64,000 nt of DNA from Candidatus Zixiibacteriota bacterium (GCA_035380245.1 DAOSXA010000001.1:186001-250000); one strand, 5' to 3'; shown: positions 17,810 through 27,674, counted from the stretch's first letter. A program made the numbers and translations. The notes: generated from the sequence alone by a model not told the origin.

Positions 17810-20197
17810 TCACAGCATATCCTCCGGATCGACATCGACACCGATTCTTACGGCCGCCGGAAGATTAAAACGAGTCTGACTTCGTTCCCAAGCAGTCAGT
17901 GCCTTGATCAGCTTGACTATTTGACCGGTTTTGACGAACAGGTGTCGGCGAAAACGTCCGCGAAGATATCCGAAAGTACAGGGAGCCGGGCCTAGTATCT
18001 GAGTCGAAATCCCGCATTGTTCAACAATTCTATCGAGCGAAGAGCGAAACGATTTCGAGGCCCGGATTACGAGATCCTCGCGTGCGGAGCTGAAAACGAA
18101 GTTGACCAGGTGCGAGAAAGGGGGATAATTTAGCGCTTCGCGCGATTCGATCTCACGCTCATAGAACGAATGGTAGTCCTGACGCGCGGCATCGTCAATC
18201 AACGGGCTTTCCGGTTGAAAAGTCTGCAAGATCACTTCCCCGGCTTGATCGGTGCGACCGGCTCGCCCCGCCACCTGGAGCAAACGGTCAAAGGTTTTTT
18301 CCGATGCCCGGAAATCCGGCAGATAGAGGCTGGCATCGGCAGAAAGTACGCCAACCAGTGTTACGTCGGGGAAATCAAGTCCCTTTGTAACCATTTGAGT
18401 TCCGAGAAGGATGTTCTGTTTGCGAGCGCCGAAATCGGACAGAATTTTAAAAGCGCGACTGCGACCACCGGCTGAATCGGAATCCAAACGTATGGGGACC
18501 GCATTCTCGAACAAGCGAGGTATGATATCTTCGATTTTTTGCGTTCCGGCGCCCAGATGTAATAATTCAGAGCTACCGCAGGCAGAACAAACCCGGTAGT
18601 CCGATTCCGTATAACCACAGTAATGGCAGGTCAGACGAGCGCCCGCTTTATGGTACGTGAGATTAACCCGACAATTGGGACACCCGGGGACATGACCACA
18701 CTGGGCGCATTTTACCTGTGGTGAAAATCCCCGTCGGTTCAAAAAGAGAATCACCTGACGATTATTGTCCAACCGGTCCTGGACCGCTTTTTTCAAGCCA
18801 TAAGAAAAGGCATACAGATCACCGGCAAGACGGTCGCGCCTCATGTCGATAACTCGGACCGACGGCAGCCTGGCGCCAACCGGACGAGTTTTCAATTCAA
18901 GAAGTCGATAGCGTTTTCTCTGCACATTATAATAGGTTTCCACCGACGGTGAAGCGGTACCCAGCAACACCGGTATGTTGCTGATTTTACCCCTCATAAC
19001 AGCAGCATCACGACCGTGGAAACGAGGAGCCGGGTCGCTCTGTTTGTAAGAGGAGTCGTGTTCTTCATCGACAATAATCAGCCCCGGATCACATAACGGC
19101 GCGAAGAGTGCTGATCGGGGACCGATCACCAAACGATAACGGCCGGTGCGGATACCGCGAAAACTCTCTGCCCGTTCGGAATCCGACATAGCGGAGTGGA
19201 TTATCGTAACCTGATCGCCGAAAAATCCCCGGCAGAAAGCCAGCACCTGTCCGGAAAGAGCGATTTCCGGGACCATTAACAAGGCGCTTTTACCTCTGTT
19301 CAGGAGTTCGCGGCAGATATGGCAATAGACGAGGGTTTTGCCGGAGCCTGTAATACCATGAAGGAGTGTAACGGAGAATCCGGCATCGAGAGAGGCAATC
19401 ATCTGGTCCGTTGCGCATTGCTGTTCTTCATTCAAACGGAATGAAATAACATCGTCACGCGGCGGTACGAATTCCTGTACGGAGACACGGGCTTCGCGAA
19501 AAACCGGTTGCAATGCGCCTGTTTTGGCGGCTTCACGAATCTGGTAGTTGGTCCACCCCTGTTCGCTTAGATCCGATGCGGACTTGATCCCCTCGAACAA
19601 CTCCGGTTGGAATCGGCGGGTTTGGAAATGGCGAGTCCAGATATCGGCAGCACCTGTGCGATAACCAACTAAACGATTAGGTCCGGAATCATTAACTTCC
19701 GGCCATACCTCGGTAATCACTTTCTCTTCGATAAGCCTTTGCCAGAGCTTGCGGTCCCTGCGAAGTTCTCTTTCACGCACCGAAGACAGTAATCGACCGG
19801 CCTTTACCTGACCGAGGCGAGTTTGATCGGCCCAGTTCGGTGGTTTTTCCCAACAATAGCGGAGTGTCCGGCGACCTTTCATGGTTGGCGGTAAAGCCAG
19901 GGTCAGAGTGTCGGCAGGATTAGCAAAGTAGTAATCCGAAAGCCAAAGGCAGAAGTCGAACAACGTTTGACTGAAGAGAGTTTCAGCATCCAGAACAGAA
20001 TGAATTTCTTTAAGGCTGACGCCTTCTGGTTTGCTCCCTGGACCAACATAGAAACCGATCTTATTGGAACGACCGAACGGGACAACCAGACGCTGTCCCG
20101 GTTGCAAATCAGGTAAATGCTCAGGACGGAGATAGGTAAAAGTCCGTCGCATCGGTCCTGAAACCGCGACTTCGGCCAATGCGGACGGGTTACTCAT
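17810..20197 (-). CDS. priA: Primosomal protein N' (replication restart helicase PriA)
   Basis: A 795-residue SF2 helicase that reloads the replisome at stalled forks. The N-terminal DNA-binding domain (about 1-230) includes LQPGQRLVVPFGRSNKIGFYVG. Walker A is GITGSGKT and the DEAH-type box is DEEHDSSYKQ. Eight cysteines in paired CxxC form (CAQCGHVPGCPNC and CHYCGY...CSACGS) bind two zinc ions in the family. The helicase C-terminal motif QVAGRAGR is intact. All functional motifs are present. It lies downstream of the TPR gene, from which it is separated by a strong terminator. Confidence 0.95.
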   Translation of the reverse strand: MSNPSALAEVAVSGPMRRTFTYLRPEHLPDLQPGQRLVVPFGRSNKIGFYVGPGSKPEGVSLKEIHSVLDAETLFSQTLFDFCLWLSDYYFANPADTLTLALPPTMKGRRTLRYCWEKPPNWADQTRLGQVKAGRLLSSVRERELRRDRKLWQRLIEEKVITEVWPEVNDSGPNRLVGYRTGAADIWTRHFQTRRFQPELFEGIKSASDLSEQGWTNYQIREAAKTGALQPVFREARVSVQEFVPPRDDVISFRLNEEQQCATDQMIASLDAGFSVTLLHGITGSGKTLVYCHICRELLNRGKSALLMVPEIALSGQVLAFCRGFFGDQVTIIHSAMSDSERAESFRGIRTGRYRLVIGPRSALFAPLCDPGLIIVDEEHDSSYKQSDPAPRFHGRDAAVMRGKISNIPVLLGTASPSVETYYNVQRKRYRLLELKTRPVGARLPSVRVIDMRRDRLAGDLYAFSYGLKKAVQDRLDNNRQVILFLNRRGFSPQVKCAQCGHVPGCPNCRVNLTYHKAGARLTCHYCGYTESDYRVCSACGSSELLHLGAGTQKIEDIIPRLFENAVPIRLDSDSAGGRSRAFKILSDFGARKQNILLGTQMVTKGLDFPDVTLVGVLSADASLYLPDFRASEKTFDRLLQVAGRAGRTDQAGEVILQTFQPESPLIDDAARQDYHSFYEREIESREALNYPPFSHLVNFVFSSAREDLVIRASKSFRSSLDRIVEQCGISTQILGPAPCTFGYLRGRFRRHLFVKTGQIVKLIKALTAWERSQTRFNLPAAVRIGVDVDPEDML

Positions 20198-20214
20198 ATC
20201 GTTTCTGCCTGACT

Positions 20215-20250
20215 AAAAACGGCGGCAGGATTATAGGGCCTGCCGCCGTT
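20215..20250 (-). terminator. Rho-independent terminator after the TPR gene
   Basis: A perfect 12-bp stem (AACGGCGGCAGG with CCTGCCGCCGTT, 20218-20250, 9-base loop) is followed on the minus strand by a run of T (20219-20215). It sits between the TPR gene and priA. The loop contains TATAAT on the minus strand, which could in principle serve as a -10 element for priA. Confidence 0.8.
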
Positions 20251-20304
20251 CATGGATAATTTGAGGTTGTTGCCGATCAGAGAATCAGCGGTAGTACGCT
20301 CGAT

Positions 20305-21711
20305 TTACTGGAGTTCCTTCAGCTTCTTGGCTACTTCGGCGGCCTTCTCTTTATTATTCACCTGCTTGTAGAGGCCTTCCAGTTGCTCCCACAGATCTCT
20401 CTTGGTCGGTTGTAATTCGACTGCTTTTTCGTAAGCCGTTATGGAGTTGTCGAACTGATCAAGATTGAGATAGCAGTCGCCCAGAGCTACCCAATGATCG
20501 GGATTAGTCGGTTGCAGCTTGGTGAGTTCATCAAAGGCTTTGGCTGCGCTTTCAAAATCCAAATCAATAGCGCTGAGAACAGCAAACATTTCCGTTGCTA
20601 CCAATTCAGAGGGATCAACGTCAAACACCTTGCCGAAATAAACCTTGGCCGAGTCAAGCAAACGATCACGTTCCGCTTTGTACTCTGTTACTTTGGCGGC
20701 GTCATCTCCGGCTTCGGACATTGCGTTACCGGCATTTTGTCCCATCTGGTTGTAATACCGACCGATACCGTTGAGAGCATCCAGATTGGCGGGATCAAGG
20801 GTCAACATCTTATGATAAGTATTAAGAGCATCCTCGTATTGGCCGCAGTTATTGTAGCAAATAGTCAGATTGAACATCGTTACCGTGTCAATGGCTGCGC
20901 TCGGATCATTGTTCAACTTAGCAAGTTCGGAATTAATATATGGCTCGAGGAATGGAACCGCTTCACAATACTGACCAATCTTGATGTAGTCATAGCCGAT
21001 TGAGAATTCAAGCGCCGAGGAATCGGTCGAGGAGGTAGCGGCTTCCAATCCCTTAGTTTTCCATTCAACCGCTTTCTCTGTCTGCCCGGCTTCCTGATAA
21101 GCACTGCCAAGGCCGATATATGAACGATTCTGGGCCGGATCAATGGCCATAGCGATTTCCATATTGGCTACGCAGGTATCGAATTTCGCCTGAATCTTTT
21201 CGTCATAGAATGCAATTTGAGTGGAGTCGGTCGTTTGAGCTTTTTCCTGGTTCATGTCGACCATCTCATTGACCTGAGCGATACCGGCATTGTAGAACTC
21301 ACGCCAGTATTTGACCTTGATTGAGTCAGCCGCTGAGGTATGCACGTCACAATCCTTGCGGTTTTTTTTATCAATCTCCTCGTTGTCGCAACAGGCATGG
21401 AGAGAATCGACCAAAGCTACCATCTTTTTAACATAAGGGAGCTTAGCATTCGGGTTGGCCTGATTTTCCATGTAGTCGACCTGCATCTGCGACAGCAGGA
21501 AAAGTGCCTCGGCATTAGGGCCGTAATACATTATAAGTGAGTCGAGCATAGCCTCAGCCGAAGGATACCTATCCAAATCGCCGGAAATAATGTCAATCTT
21601 GGCTGACTTGATGTAGGCGCCCGGGGGGAGTTTTCGGTCTTTCGCATGAGTGGAAAGGACGAAACCGAGACTCGCCACTATCACCAGAAATAATACAACT
21701 GTCTTTCTCAC
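20305..21711 (-). CDS. Exported TPR-repeat protein
   Basis: A 468-residue protein with a signal peptide (first 23 or so residues, RKTVVLFLVIVASLGFVLSTHA) and many tetratricopeptide repeats. The clearest are in the last 250 residues, for example AALDTVTMF-NLTICYNNCGQYEDALNTY and DHWVALGDCYLNLDQFDNSI. TPR arrays bind other proteins; the partner is unknown. The start is GTG at 21709-21711, with GGAGGT directly upstream; the in-frame TTG further upstream overlaps that ribosome binding site and is rejected. It has its own promoter and terminator, so it is probably monocistronic. Confidence 0.8.
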   Translation of the reverse strand: MRKTVVLFLVIVASLGFVLSTHAKDRKLPPGAYIKSAKIDIISGDLDRYPSAEAMLDSLIMYYGPNAEALFLLSQMQVDYMENQANPNAKLPYVKKMVALVDSLHACCDNEEIDKKNRKDCDVHTSAADSIKVKYWREFYNAGIAQVNEMVDMNQEKAQTTDSTQIAFYDEKIQAKFDTCVANMEIAMAIDPAQNRSYIGLGSAYQEAGQTEKAVEWKTKGLEAATSSTDSSALEFSIGYDYIKIGQYCEAVPFLEPYINSELAKLNNDPSAAIDTVTMFNLTICYNNCGQYEDALNTYHKMLTLDPANLDALNGIGRYYNQMGQNAGNAMSEAGDDAAKVTEYKAERDRLLDSAKVYFGKVFDVDPSELVATEMFAVLSAIDLDFESAAKAFDELTKLQPTNPDHWVALGDCYLNLDQFDNSITAYEKAVELQPTKRDLWEQLEGLYKQVNNKEKAAEVAKKLKELQ

Positions 21712-21757
21712 AACAACCTCCAATCTTCACTGCGGATTCTCACAAACAACGTCCGAG

Positions 21758-21786
21758 AATCTAACAGAAGGTCCCTAGTTTGTCAA
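21758..21786 (-). promoter_or_regulatory. Sigma-70-type promoter of the TPR gene
   Basis: On the minus strand TTGACA (21786-21781) and TAGATT (21763-21758) are 17 bases apart. Initiation would fall near 21750, about 40 bases before the GTG start. Confidence 0.65.
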
Positions 21787-21802
21787 CTGCCGATTACCAG
21801 CC

Positions 21803-23146
21803 TTACAGGTTGGTATAGCGCACTTTCAGGGTAACCGTGGTCCCCTGCCCTGCGGCAATCGGCAGGTTAATATGGAGCCGGGAGGCATCTTTACGTTCAT
21901 ATTGGGCGTTACAGCTCAGTACTTCCCAGTCACCATACATCAGTTTTTCGATACGCACGGTGATATCGGTATTTTTCCTGTTTCTTATTTCTATTTCGAA
22001 GGTGCGGTCGGTAACTTGTCGCGAGATTCTATCTTCGGCCATGACACGTTGCTCACCCACGACATCGAACGCATTCCCGATGGAAAGATTGACTTCTTCA
22101 TCTCGCGGAGTATGAGAAATGGACTCCTCGCCGAGCATGATCAGGGAACCGTCGTCATCGGCCTTGAACACGCGCACTCGACCGGCCGGAAGGGGCATGC
22201 CAAGACCGCTTTGTTCTGAATTAATGAACTTAAGGGAGACATCAACCTTGCTGGGGTCCTGATCCGGACGATAGGTGAACAATTTCTCTACCTTAGTCTC
22301 GGCCGGATCAAACAAAGAGACCTGTTTTATCTCCCGATCGGCGATTGTCGCCGTACGCGGCAATGTATATAAGTGATATTCGAAGAAAGCCTTCTCCTCA
22401 AAGCTGGGGGATGCCATCGCTTCCATAACAATCCCTTTGGCCATGCGTCGGGGGCTATTGTCGTACACCCGGTTGATGTCACCGGCAACGAGCTTCAGCT
22501 TAGCGTCATTATAGGTCTTGCCGGATTGATTGGTTATCGAAGCCCAACCCGACATACCCAATTTACCTTCATCCGAGCTGAGTACGCCGACGTACTCGGC
22601 GCTCCAGTCCATGCCGCTGGTCTGATACCCGACCTGAGCCTTGAGTTTTCCGGAAGTTTGCGAGTTGTATAACCAGAACAAGGTCGGACGGGTTATCAAT
22701 CCCTCCGGAAGACTCGGGAAGTTGATCTCAGCGATATTATCCAGTCGGATAAGCTTAATGCGACCGGAGTCATCCTGCAACGTTACCAGACCACTGCTGT
22801 AAGCCAGCAATCGTCCGGCATAGAGACGGCCGTCTTTATCAATCAGTTCAATTTGCTGGTCAAGATACCGATTATAAAGTTTCTCGGGACTGACCAGATC
22901 ATAAGCATAGTTTTGTTCCAGAATAGCCACCTGACCGGGATGGTCGACCAGTTCGAACCGAACCGAGGCAGGATCGATCTGAGCCGGAACATCACGGAAT
23001 TGTATCTGGTGAGTGCCGGACTGGAACTCCATCGGGCGGATTTCACTGACCACACCGACGTTGGAATTATAGACCGTCACGGCTAAATCTTCTGCCGAAA
23101 CCATGGCTGCCGTGAGAATCAGGATGACAATTGCTACAAATCTCAT
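21803..23146 (-). CDS. Secreted DUF4139-like protein
   Basis: A 447-residue protein with an N-terminal signal peptide (about 1-18, ending VSA). It starts with LAVTVYNSNVGVVSEIRPMEF and contains LFWLYNSQTSGKLKAQVGYQTSGMDWSAEYVGVL and SWASITNQSGKTYNDAKLKLVAGDINR, the pattern of DUF4139 domain proteins. The C-terminal half is all-beta in appearance (RQVTDRTFEIEIRNRKNTDITVRIEKLMYGDWEVL). These proteins are predicted to be exported; no activity is known. AGGAG lies upstream of the ATG. It is transcribed divergently from the glycosyltransferase. Confidence 0.75.
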   Translation of the reverse strand: MRFVAIVILILTAAMVSAEDLAVTVYNSNVGVVSEIRPMEFQSGTHQIQFRDVPAQIDPASVRFELVDHPGQVAILEQNYAYDLVSPEKLYNRYLDQQIELIDKDGRLYAGRLLAYSSGLVTLQDDSGRIKLIRLDNIAEINFPSLPEGLITRPTLFWLYNSQTSGKLKAQVGYQTSGMDWSAEYVGVLSSDEGKLGMSGWASITNQSGKTYNDAKLKLVAGDINRVYDNSPRRMAKGIVMEAMASPSFEEKAFFEYHLYTLPRTATIADREIKQVSLFDPAETKVEKLFTYRPDQDPSKVDVSLKFINSEQSGLGMPLPAGRVRVFKADDDGSLIMLGEESISHTPRDEEVNLSIGNAFDVVGEQRVMAEDRISRQVTDRTFEIEIRNRKNTDITVRIEKLMYGDWEVLSCNAQYERKDASRLHINLPIAAGQGTTVTLKVRYTNL

Positions 23147-23384
23147 TGTTTTCTCCTTCGTGCCTTATACACCGACCATCCCGAATCCGGAGTCGGATCT
23201 GACCTTTTAACTGCTTCATGGTCTCGCCGAGACGGTCCGGGATCAAGTTTTAACGATATTACCCAGGACATATTTAAATCTTCCTAAAAATTACTGAAGT
23301 TATTGCAATCAGGCATCTTAGGACGATCATTGGGGAACGTTTTTTATGTTTACGGGTAAACTGTTGTAGGGCAGATTGAGAGGT

Positions 23385-24596
23385 ATGGCAGGCAGATTGA
23401 AAGTTCTTCTTTTAACTCACAATTACCCCCGCTACCAAGGTGATTTCAGCGGTGTGTTTCTTTCGCTGCTGACCCGAAGACTCACCGAGCTGGGTCATAT
23501 AGTGCATGTCGTGGCGCCTCACGACGCCGGTATTCCCGAAGAAGACGAACATGACGGAGTGCTGATTCACCGTTTTCGTTATGCCGACGATGAGGGCGAA
23601 ACACTCGCCTATCGCGGCAATATGCACGAGGTGGCCCTCGGATCGGTCAAGGGACTGATGTTGTTGCGCCGCTTCCTGAAAGCATTTCAGAATAAAGCTC
23701 GGACATTAATTGAAAAAGAGTCGTTCGATTGTCTCGCCGGCCACTGGCTAGTCCCGACCGGGATTGTCATGAAACGATTACGGCGGAAGTTCAAGGGACC
23801 GATGATCCTGTCATCACACGGCTCCGATCTGCGGATAATAAGCAAATACGGAAAACTCCCATACAGGTATCTGCGGCCGATGTGCCTGCGCCTCGGTCGC
23901 TGGACGGTGGTCTCAAGTTGGTTGCGCAGCCAGGCGCTATTGATCGATCCGACCCTCGATCCGCTGATCGAGGTACTCCCGCTGCCGCATGACGAGAGAG
24001 TATTTTATCCCGACGAAAAAATAACACGCGACAGGTTGCTGGTAGCAGCCGTAACGCGATTCACCAAACAGAAACGGGTACGCAACCTGATCAAGGCGTT
24101 TGCCCGGGTGACTACCGGTGTACCCAACGCCCGACTGGAGATCTACGGGTCGGGACCGTTACGCAAGGAAATCGAGCGGGAGATTTTGGCCCAGGGACTG
24201 AGCCATCAAGTCCGGATATTCGAACCGATCCCGCAGGAAAAGCTAAGGGAAGTCTACAGCCGGGCTTCGATTGTGGTACTCAACTCCTACCATGAAGGAT
24301 TCGGATTGGCGCTGTCCGAGGCGATGCTCTGCGGCGCAGCGGTGGTAGGGACACGCTCGGGCGGGATTGTCGACATTATCGAGCATCAGAAACGAGGGCT
24401 ATTGGTTGAGTTGGACGCCGTGGACTATCTGGCTCAGGCAATCAAGAGCCTTTTGACCGACGCCGATTATCGCGATCGCCTGGCTCGAGCCGGACTTGAA
24501 TTTGCACGGTCGCATTATGCCTCGGGCCCCCTGACGGAACGTTACGCCGGGATTCTTCAGGAGTGTGTGAGCAATTACGGCCGTCCGCAATTATAA
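23385..24596 (+). CDS. GT4-family glycosyltransferase
   Basis: A protein of about 403 residues with the two-Rossmann GT-B fold. The N-terminal part reads LKVLLLTHNYPRYQGDFSGVF, an acceptor-side signature. The nucleotide-sugar side carries the GT4 motif EGFGLALSEAMLCGAAVVGT with the two Glu seven residues apart. It probably transfers a sugar from an NDP donor to a lipid, protein or polysaccharide acceptor at the inner membrane face. The start is uncertain: an ATG at 23385 lies very close to GAGAGG, and a TTG at 23397 would match the usual family N-terminus better. No other polysaccharide gene is adjacent. Confidence 0.85.
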   Translation: MAGRLKVLLLTHNYPRYQGDFSGVFLSLLTRRLTELGHIVHVVAPHDAGIPEEDEHDGVLIHRFRYADDEGETLAYRGNMHEVALGSVKGLMLLRRFLKAFQNKARTLIEKESFDCLAGHWLVPTGIVMKRLRRKFKGPMILSSHGSDLRIISKYGKLPYRYLRPMCLRLGRWTVVSSWLRSQALLIDPTLDPLIEVLPLPHDERVFYPDEKITRDRLLVAAVTRFTKQKRVRNLIKAFARVTTGVPNARLEIYGSGPLRKEIEREILAQGLSHQVRIFEPIPQEKLREVYSRASIVVLNSYHEGFGLALSEAMLCGAAVVGTRSGGIVDIIEHQKRGLLVELDAVDYLAQAIKSLLTDADYRDRLARAGLEFARSHYASGPLTERYAGILQECVSNYGRPQL

Positions 24597-24597
24597 A

Positions 24598-24749
24598 GGG
24601 GAATGTTGAAAAACCTCTTTTGCGGCGGAGACAAGCCCCGCCGCTACGCGTTAAAAGACCCTAACCTCGCGTAGCGGGCGACCTTGTGTCGCCCATATTA
24701 CAGTAGTGTTTTACTGAATATCCGAATGTATGACTTTTTCAACAGTCCC
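24598..24749 (+). mobile_element. MITE-like repeat, copy A
   Basis: A non-coding element of about 152 bases. Its ends form terminal inverted repeats (GGGAATGTTGAAAAA at 24598-24612 and the complement of GGGACTGTTGAAAAA at 24735-24749; 13 of 15 match). Inside are hairpin-forming blocks: GGCGGAGACAAGCCCCGCC, an inverted pair CGCTACGCG/CGCGTAGCG, and GGGCGACCTTGTGTCGCCC. It begins two bases after the glycosyltransferase stop codon. Similar elements lie near 28164, 31341, 40536, 45571 and 55066. Confidence 0.7.
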
Positions 24750-24765
24750 AAAAAGGAGGTGACCC

Positions 24766-25185
24766 ATGTCTGAGGAACTTCCCGTCAATAAGCGCAGTTT
24801 CTTTCAACGCTTGTTCGGCAAGTGCATTACGGCACTACCGGAAAACGACAATTGTTTCACGGTCGAAGGCCATCGTGTAACAATCGACCTTGAGGCACTC
24901 GGCAACCTTCCCAACGGAGCAGTACGATTGGAAGGAAATAACCTGCCTGTCCGTTTGCTTATAATTCGGGATCAACACCAGGTTTTTCATGTCTTTGAAA
25001 ATGCCTGTACCCACGGCAAGCGTCGTATGGATCCGGTCTTCGGCCACGATCTGGTTCAGTGTTGCTCGGTAGGGAGATCGACGTTCGATTTGGAGGGACA
25101 CCGCTTATCCGGTTCGGCTAAATTGGATATAAAAAAATTTCCCGCCGAACAAAACGACGGGAAACTGATCGTCAATATCGGATAA
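24766..25185 (+). CDS. Rieske-like protein with altered cluster motif
   Basis: A 139-residue soluble protein resembling a small Rieske ferredoxin domain. The first ligand box is CTHG (Cys81, His83). The second box, expected as CxxHG, reads CCSVG (99-103), so the second His is Val and an extra Cys is next to the first. Spacing of the two boxes (15 residues between) and the following STFDLEGHRLSG match the Rieske fold. Either it binds a modified cluster or it has lost it. AAGGAGG lies 8 bases before the ATG. It stands alone between a repeat and a convergent gene, so no partner is evident. Confidence 0.6.
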   Translation: MSEELPVNKRSFFQRLFGKCITALPENDNCFTVEGHRVTIDLEALGNLPNGAVRLEGNNLPVRLLIIRDQHQVFHVFENACTHGKRRMDPVFGHDLVQCCSVGRSTFDLEGHRLSGSAKLDIKKFPAEQNDGKLIVNIG

Positions 25186-25259
25186 TCCGGTTTGGAATCA
25201 TCACCGGCAGGCAAATCTTCCACCAGCGTGCTCGATTGCCATTTACACAGCCGACAACC

Positions 25260-26777
25260 TTATTTCAGTAAAAGCATCTTGCGGGCGGCAGTCTTATCGT
25301 TGGCGGTCAGACGGTAAAAATAAACACCGGTCGAAGCGGCCGCACCGTCCTGGTCCAGACCGTCCCAGTCCACCGCGATATTCCCCTGTCCAAAACCGGA
25401 TAGCGTCCTCACGGCTCGACCGGTAATGTCGTAGATGGAGACAGTCCATTCGGTCTGTTTAGCCAGGTTGAAAACAATAGTCGTAGTCGGATTAAACGGA
25501 TTAGGATAGTTGTTTAGCACTACCGGCGATTCCGGCAATACTTGCGAAGTCAAAACATTGAACGGGTTTCCGGTCGAAGTGACAGCTTCAACTCCGACAA
25601 CTTCCCAACCTTGTCCCGGCAAATCGACCAGATCATTCAGACCGGCAGAGAGAACATCCTCGCCGGTTTCCGTATCGAATATAAGAATCGTGGTAGTGTC
25701 GCCGATGCGACCGACCTGTATAAAATCGTTATCCATCGGTATGACGTTTATCTGCGCCGATTCGGCCTGGGCGAGCTTCACATATAATCCCGCTATCGGC
25801 TGATCATTTTCAACCGTCAGCCGTTGATCGGAACCGATATCCATGATCGAAACAGTCGCCGAAGGAACAACCGGATTGAGACGTTCGATCGGCATGATTT
25901 CGTGGGTCATCAGCCGCATCATATAAACCATATCGGAAACTGATACCGGGTATCCGTCACGGTTGACATCGGATTGCGTTAACTGCCAGCTCAGATCGAT
26001 GTCGAAACAAGTTAATCCCCACAAGAAAACACAATTGTACAAAATGACATCGGCAATCTCATAAGGACGGCCGTTGACGTTCAGGTCGCCGCGTCCGTCG
26101 TACAAGGTATCGGAACAAACGAAATCTATCCCGCCGTTGACGGCATTAAGCGACTGGTCGTAGATCACAGGATCGAACGCATCGCATGGCCCCTGCGGGG
26201 GGGTATAGCCGGGAGTCGGCGCTATTTCCGTATCATAGGGATCGACGACATCGGTTACGGCAAAAACTCTGTCACCACCGGCGGTGAAAAGAACGTTGTC
26301 GGTACAATCACGCCAATAGAATCGAACGGGATGAAAAGAGCAGGCCAACGGTGTGAATGGCCGGGTGGTTTCATAGTCGAGCAACATTCGGAGATTCAGT
26401 AGTTCCAGGTCATCCCCGGTCGGGGAGCAACCGCTATTACCGGCCATTGCCGTTACAGTGAGAAGGTGTCGCGCATCACCGAGATCATATTCGGGAATCG
26501 AATCCTGACGGAAAAAACGATAGGTAAAATACTCCCAGTCACAGGCATCGATATCAGCCCCCGGAGTGATGTTGACTATTGCATAGCGGCTTTGGAGCAC
26601 GGCCAGGCTGAGTGAGAACGATTTGATCGGATTCTCAAGTCCGTCGGCGGTGATACTAATTTCAGTCCATTCGCCCGGAATGGCGAGGTTATCGGTAGAA
26701 ATTTGCAACTCAGCAGCGCCGATGGAGCACACCATCAACAAAGCAGCGGTCAGTACAATTCCGATTGTCTTTTTCAT
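25260..26777 (-). CDS. Secreted protein with dockerin-like repeats and T9SS-type sorting domain
   Basis: A 505-residue exported protein. A signal peptide (about 1-22) is followed by an Ig-like/cohesin-like region, then two Ca-binding dockerin-type segments (GDLNVNGRPYEIADVILY and SDVNRDGYPVSVSDMVYM, about 227-285). The C-terminal sorting domain has NYPNPFNPTT, DITGRAVRTL, WDGLDQDG and the end GVYFYRLTANDKTAARKMLLLK (FlgD-Ig-like fold). Such ends direct type IX or related secretion in FCB bacteria. The ATG at 26775-26777 is chosen for its AAGGA ribosome binding site; another ATG lies seven codons upstream. It was not matched to any enzyme family. Confidence 0.82.
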   Translation of the reverse strand: MKKTIGIVLTAALLMVCSIGAAELQISTDNLAIPGEWTEISITADGLENPIKSFSLSLAVLQSRYAIVNITPGADIDACDWEYFTYRFFRQDSIPEYDLGDARHLLTVTAMAGNSGCSPTGDDLELLNLRMLLDYETTRPFTPLACSFHPVRFYWRDCTDNVLFTAGGDRVFAVTDVVDPYDTEIAPTPGYTPPQGPCDAFDPVIYDQSLNAVNGGIDFVCSDTLYDGRGDLNVNGRPYEIADVILYNCVFLWGLTCFDIDLSWQLTQSDVNRDGYPVSVSDMVYMMRLMTHEIMPIERLNPVVPSATVSIMDIGSDQRLTVENDQPIAGLYVKLAQAESAQINVIPMDNDFIQVGRIGDTTTILIFDTETGEDVLSAGLNDLVDLPGQGWEVVGVEAVTSTGNPFNVLTSQVLPESPVVLNNYPNPFNPTTTIVFNLAKQTEWTVSIYDITGRAVRTLSGFGQGNIAVDWDGLDQDGAAASTGVYFYRLTANDKTAARKMLLLK

Positions 26778-26848
26778 TGCTCTTTTTCCTTTAGACATGC
26801 CCGTAAGGATGAGTAATAGAATCGAAATAAGATATCTCCCTCGGTTTT

Positions 26849-26877
26849 AACATATCCAGAGGGGCCGTTTTTTGCAA
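26849..26877 (-). promoter_or_regulatory. Possible promoter of the dockerin-like gene
   Basis: On the minus strand TTGCAA and TATGTT are separated by 17 bases. Initiation near 26842 would give a leader of about 65 bases. The match is moderate. Confidence 0.35.
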
Positions 26878-26956
26878 GTGAAATCAGATACAATGTCTCC
26901 GATTCCAGTTGCAACAGTCTAAAAACCGGCGTATGTTATAGTGGAGGTGATACACG

Positions 26957-27667
26957 GTGGCCTCTTCCATAGAAGCAATTATAAATCGTCAGTTAATGCG
27001 CTGGGAGATCGAACGTAGTCGTCGAATCGAGCGCAAAACATCCGTTCCGAGACGACCACAGGTAGTAACGGTAAGTCGCGAGATAGGCAGTCGGGGGAGC
27101 TTTTTCGCCGGTCGACTGGCCGAGCGCATGGGCTTTCAACTGCTGCACCGCGAGGTAATCGATGCCATCTGCGCGTCGTCCGGATATCGGCGACGGATTA
27201 TCGAATCGCTCGATGACCGTTTTCGCTCCAATCTCGACATCCTGGCCGAGTCTCTCGTAACCGGACAGTCGGTGGATCATTCCGACTATCACCGCTACCT
27301 GATAAAGATCGTACTGTCGATGGCTCGTTTGGGCGGAGTGGTGTTGGTCGGTCGAGGCGGCGGCTTCATTTTAGGACCGTTGCGTGGTTTTCATCTGCGC
27401 CTCATTGCACCGGTTGAGCAACGCTGCACTAACCTGGTAAAATACCGCGGCTTGAGTCATGAGGCCGCCCAGGAAGAAATCGAGCGAGTCGACCAGGAAC
27501 GGCGCGAGATGATCCGTAAGTTGTTCGGTCAGGATATCGACAATCCGCACCATTATGACCTGGTGATAAACCTGGCCATGCTGGAGCTGGAGGAGTTGAT
27601 CGAACCGACGGTACTGGCGATTAAATCAAAATTCGAGCGACTGGCAGTCGATCAAGCCGGTAATTGA
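26957..27667 (+). CDS. Cytidylate kinase-like family protein
   Basis: A 236-residue protein of the AAK6/cytidylate kinase-like family (PF13189). The motif VTVSREIGSRGSFFAGRLAE (about 37-56) replaces a normal P-loop, and GGVVLVGRGGGFIL (about 122-135) is the family's second signature. The late VINLAMLELEELIEP fits the family end. These proteins are related to CMP kinase but substrate and role are unknown; true cmk is elsewhere in the window (44608-45315). The start is GTG at 26957-26959, with a perfect GGAGGTGA six bases upstream. A convergent gene begins 7 bases after its stop. Confidence 0.78.
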   Translation: MASSIEAIINRQLMRWEIERSRRIERKTSVPRRPQVVTVSREIGSRGSFFAGRLAERMGFQLLHREVIDAICASSGYRRRIIESLDDRFRSNLDILAESLVTGQSVDHSDYHRYLIKIVLSMARLGGVVLVGRGGGFILGPLRGFHLRLIAPVEQRCTNLVKYRGLSHEAAQEEIERVDQERREMIRKLFGQDIDNPHHYDLVINLAMLELEELIEPTVLAIKSKFERLAVDQAGN

Positions 27668-27674
27668 AGCTGCT

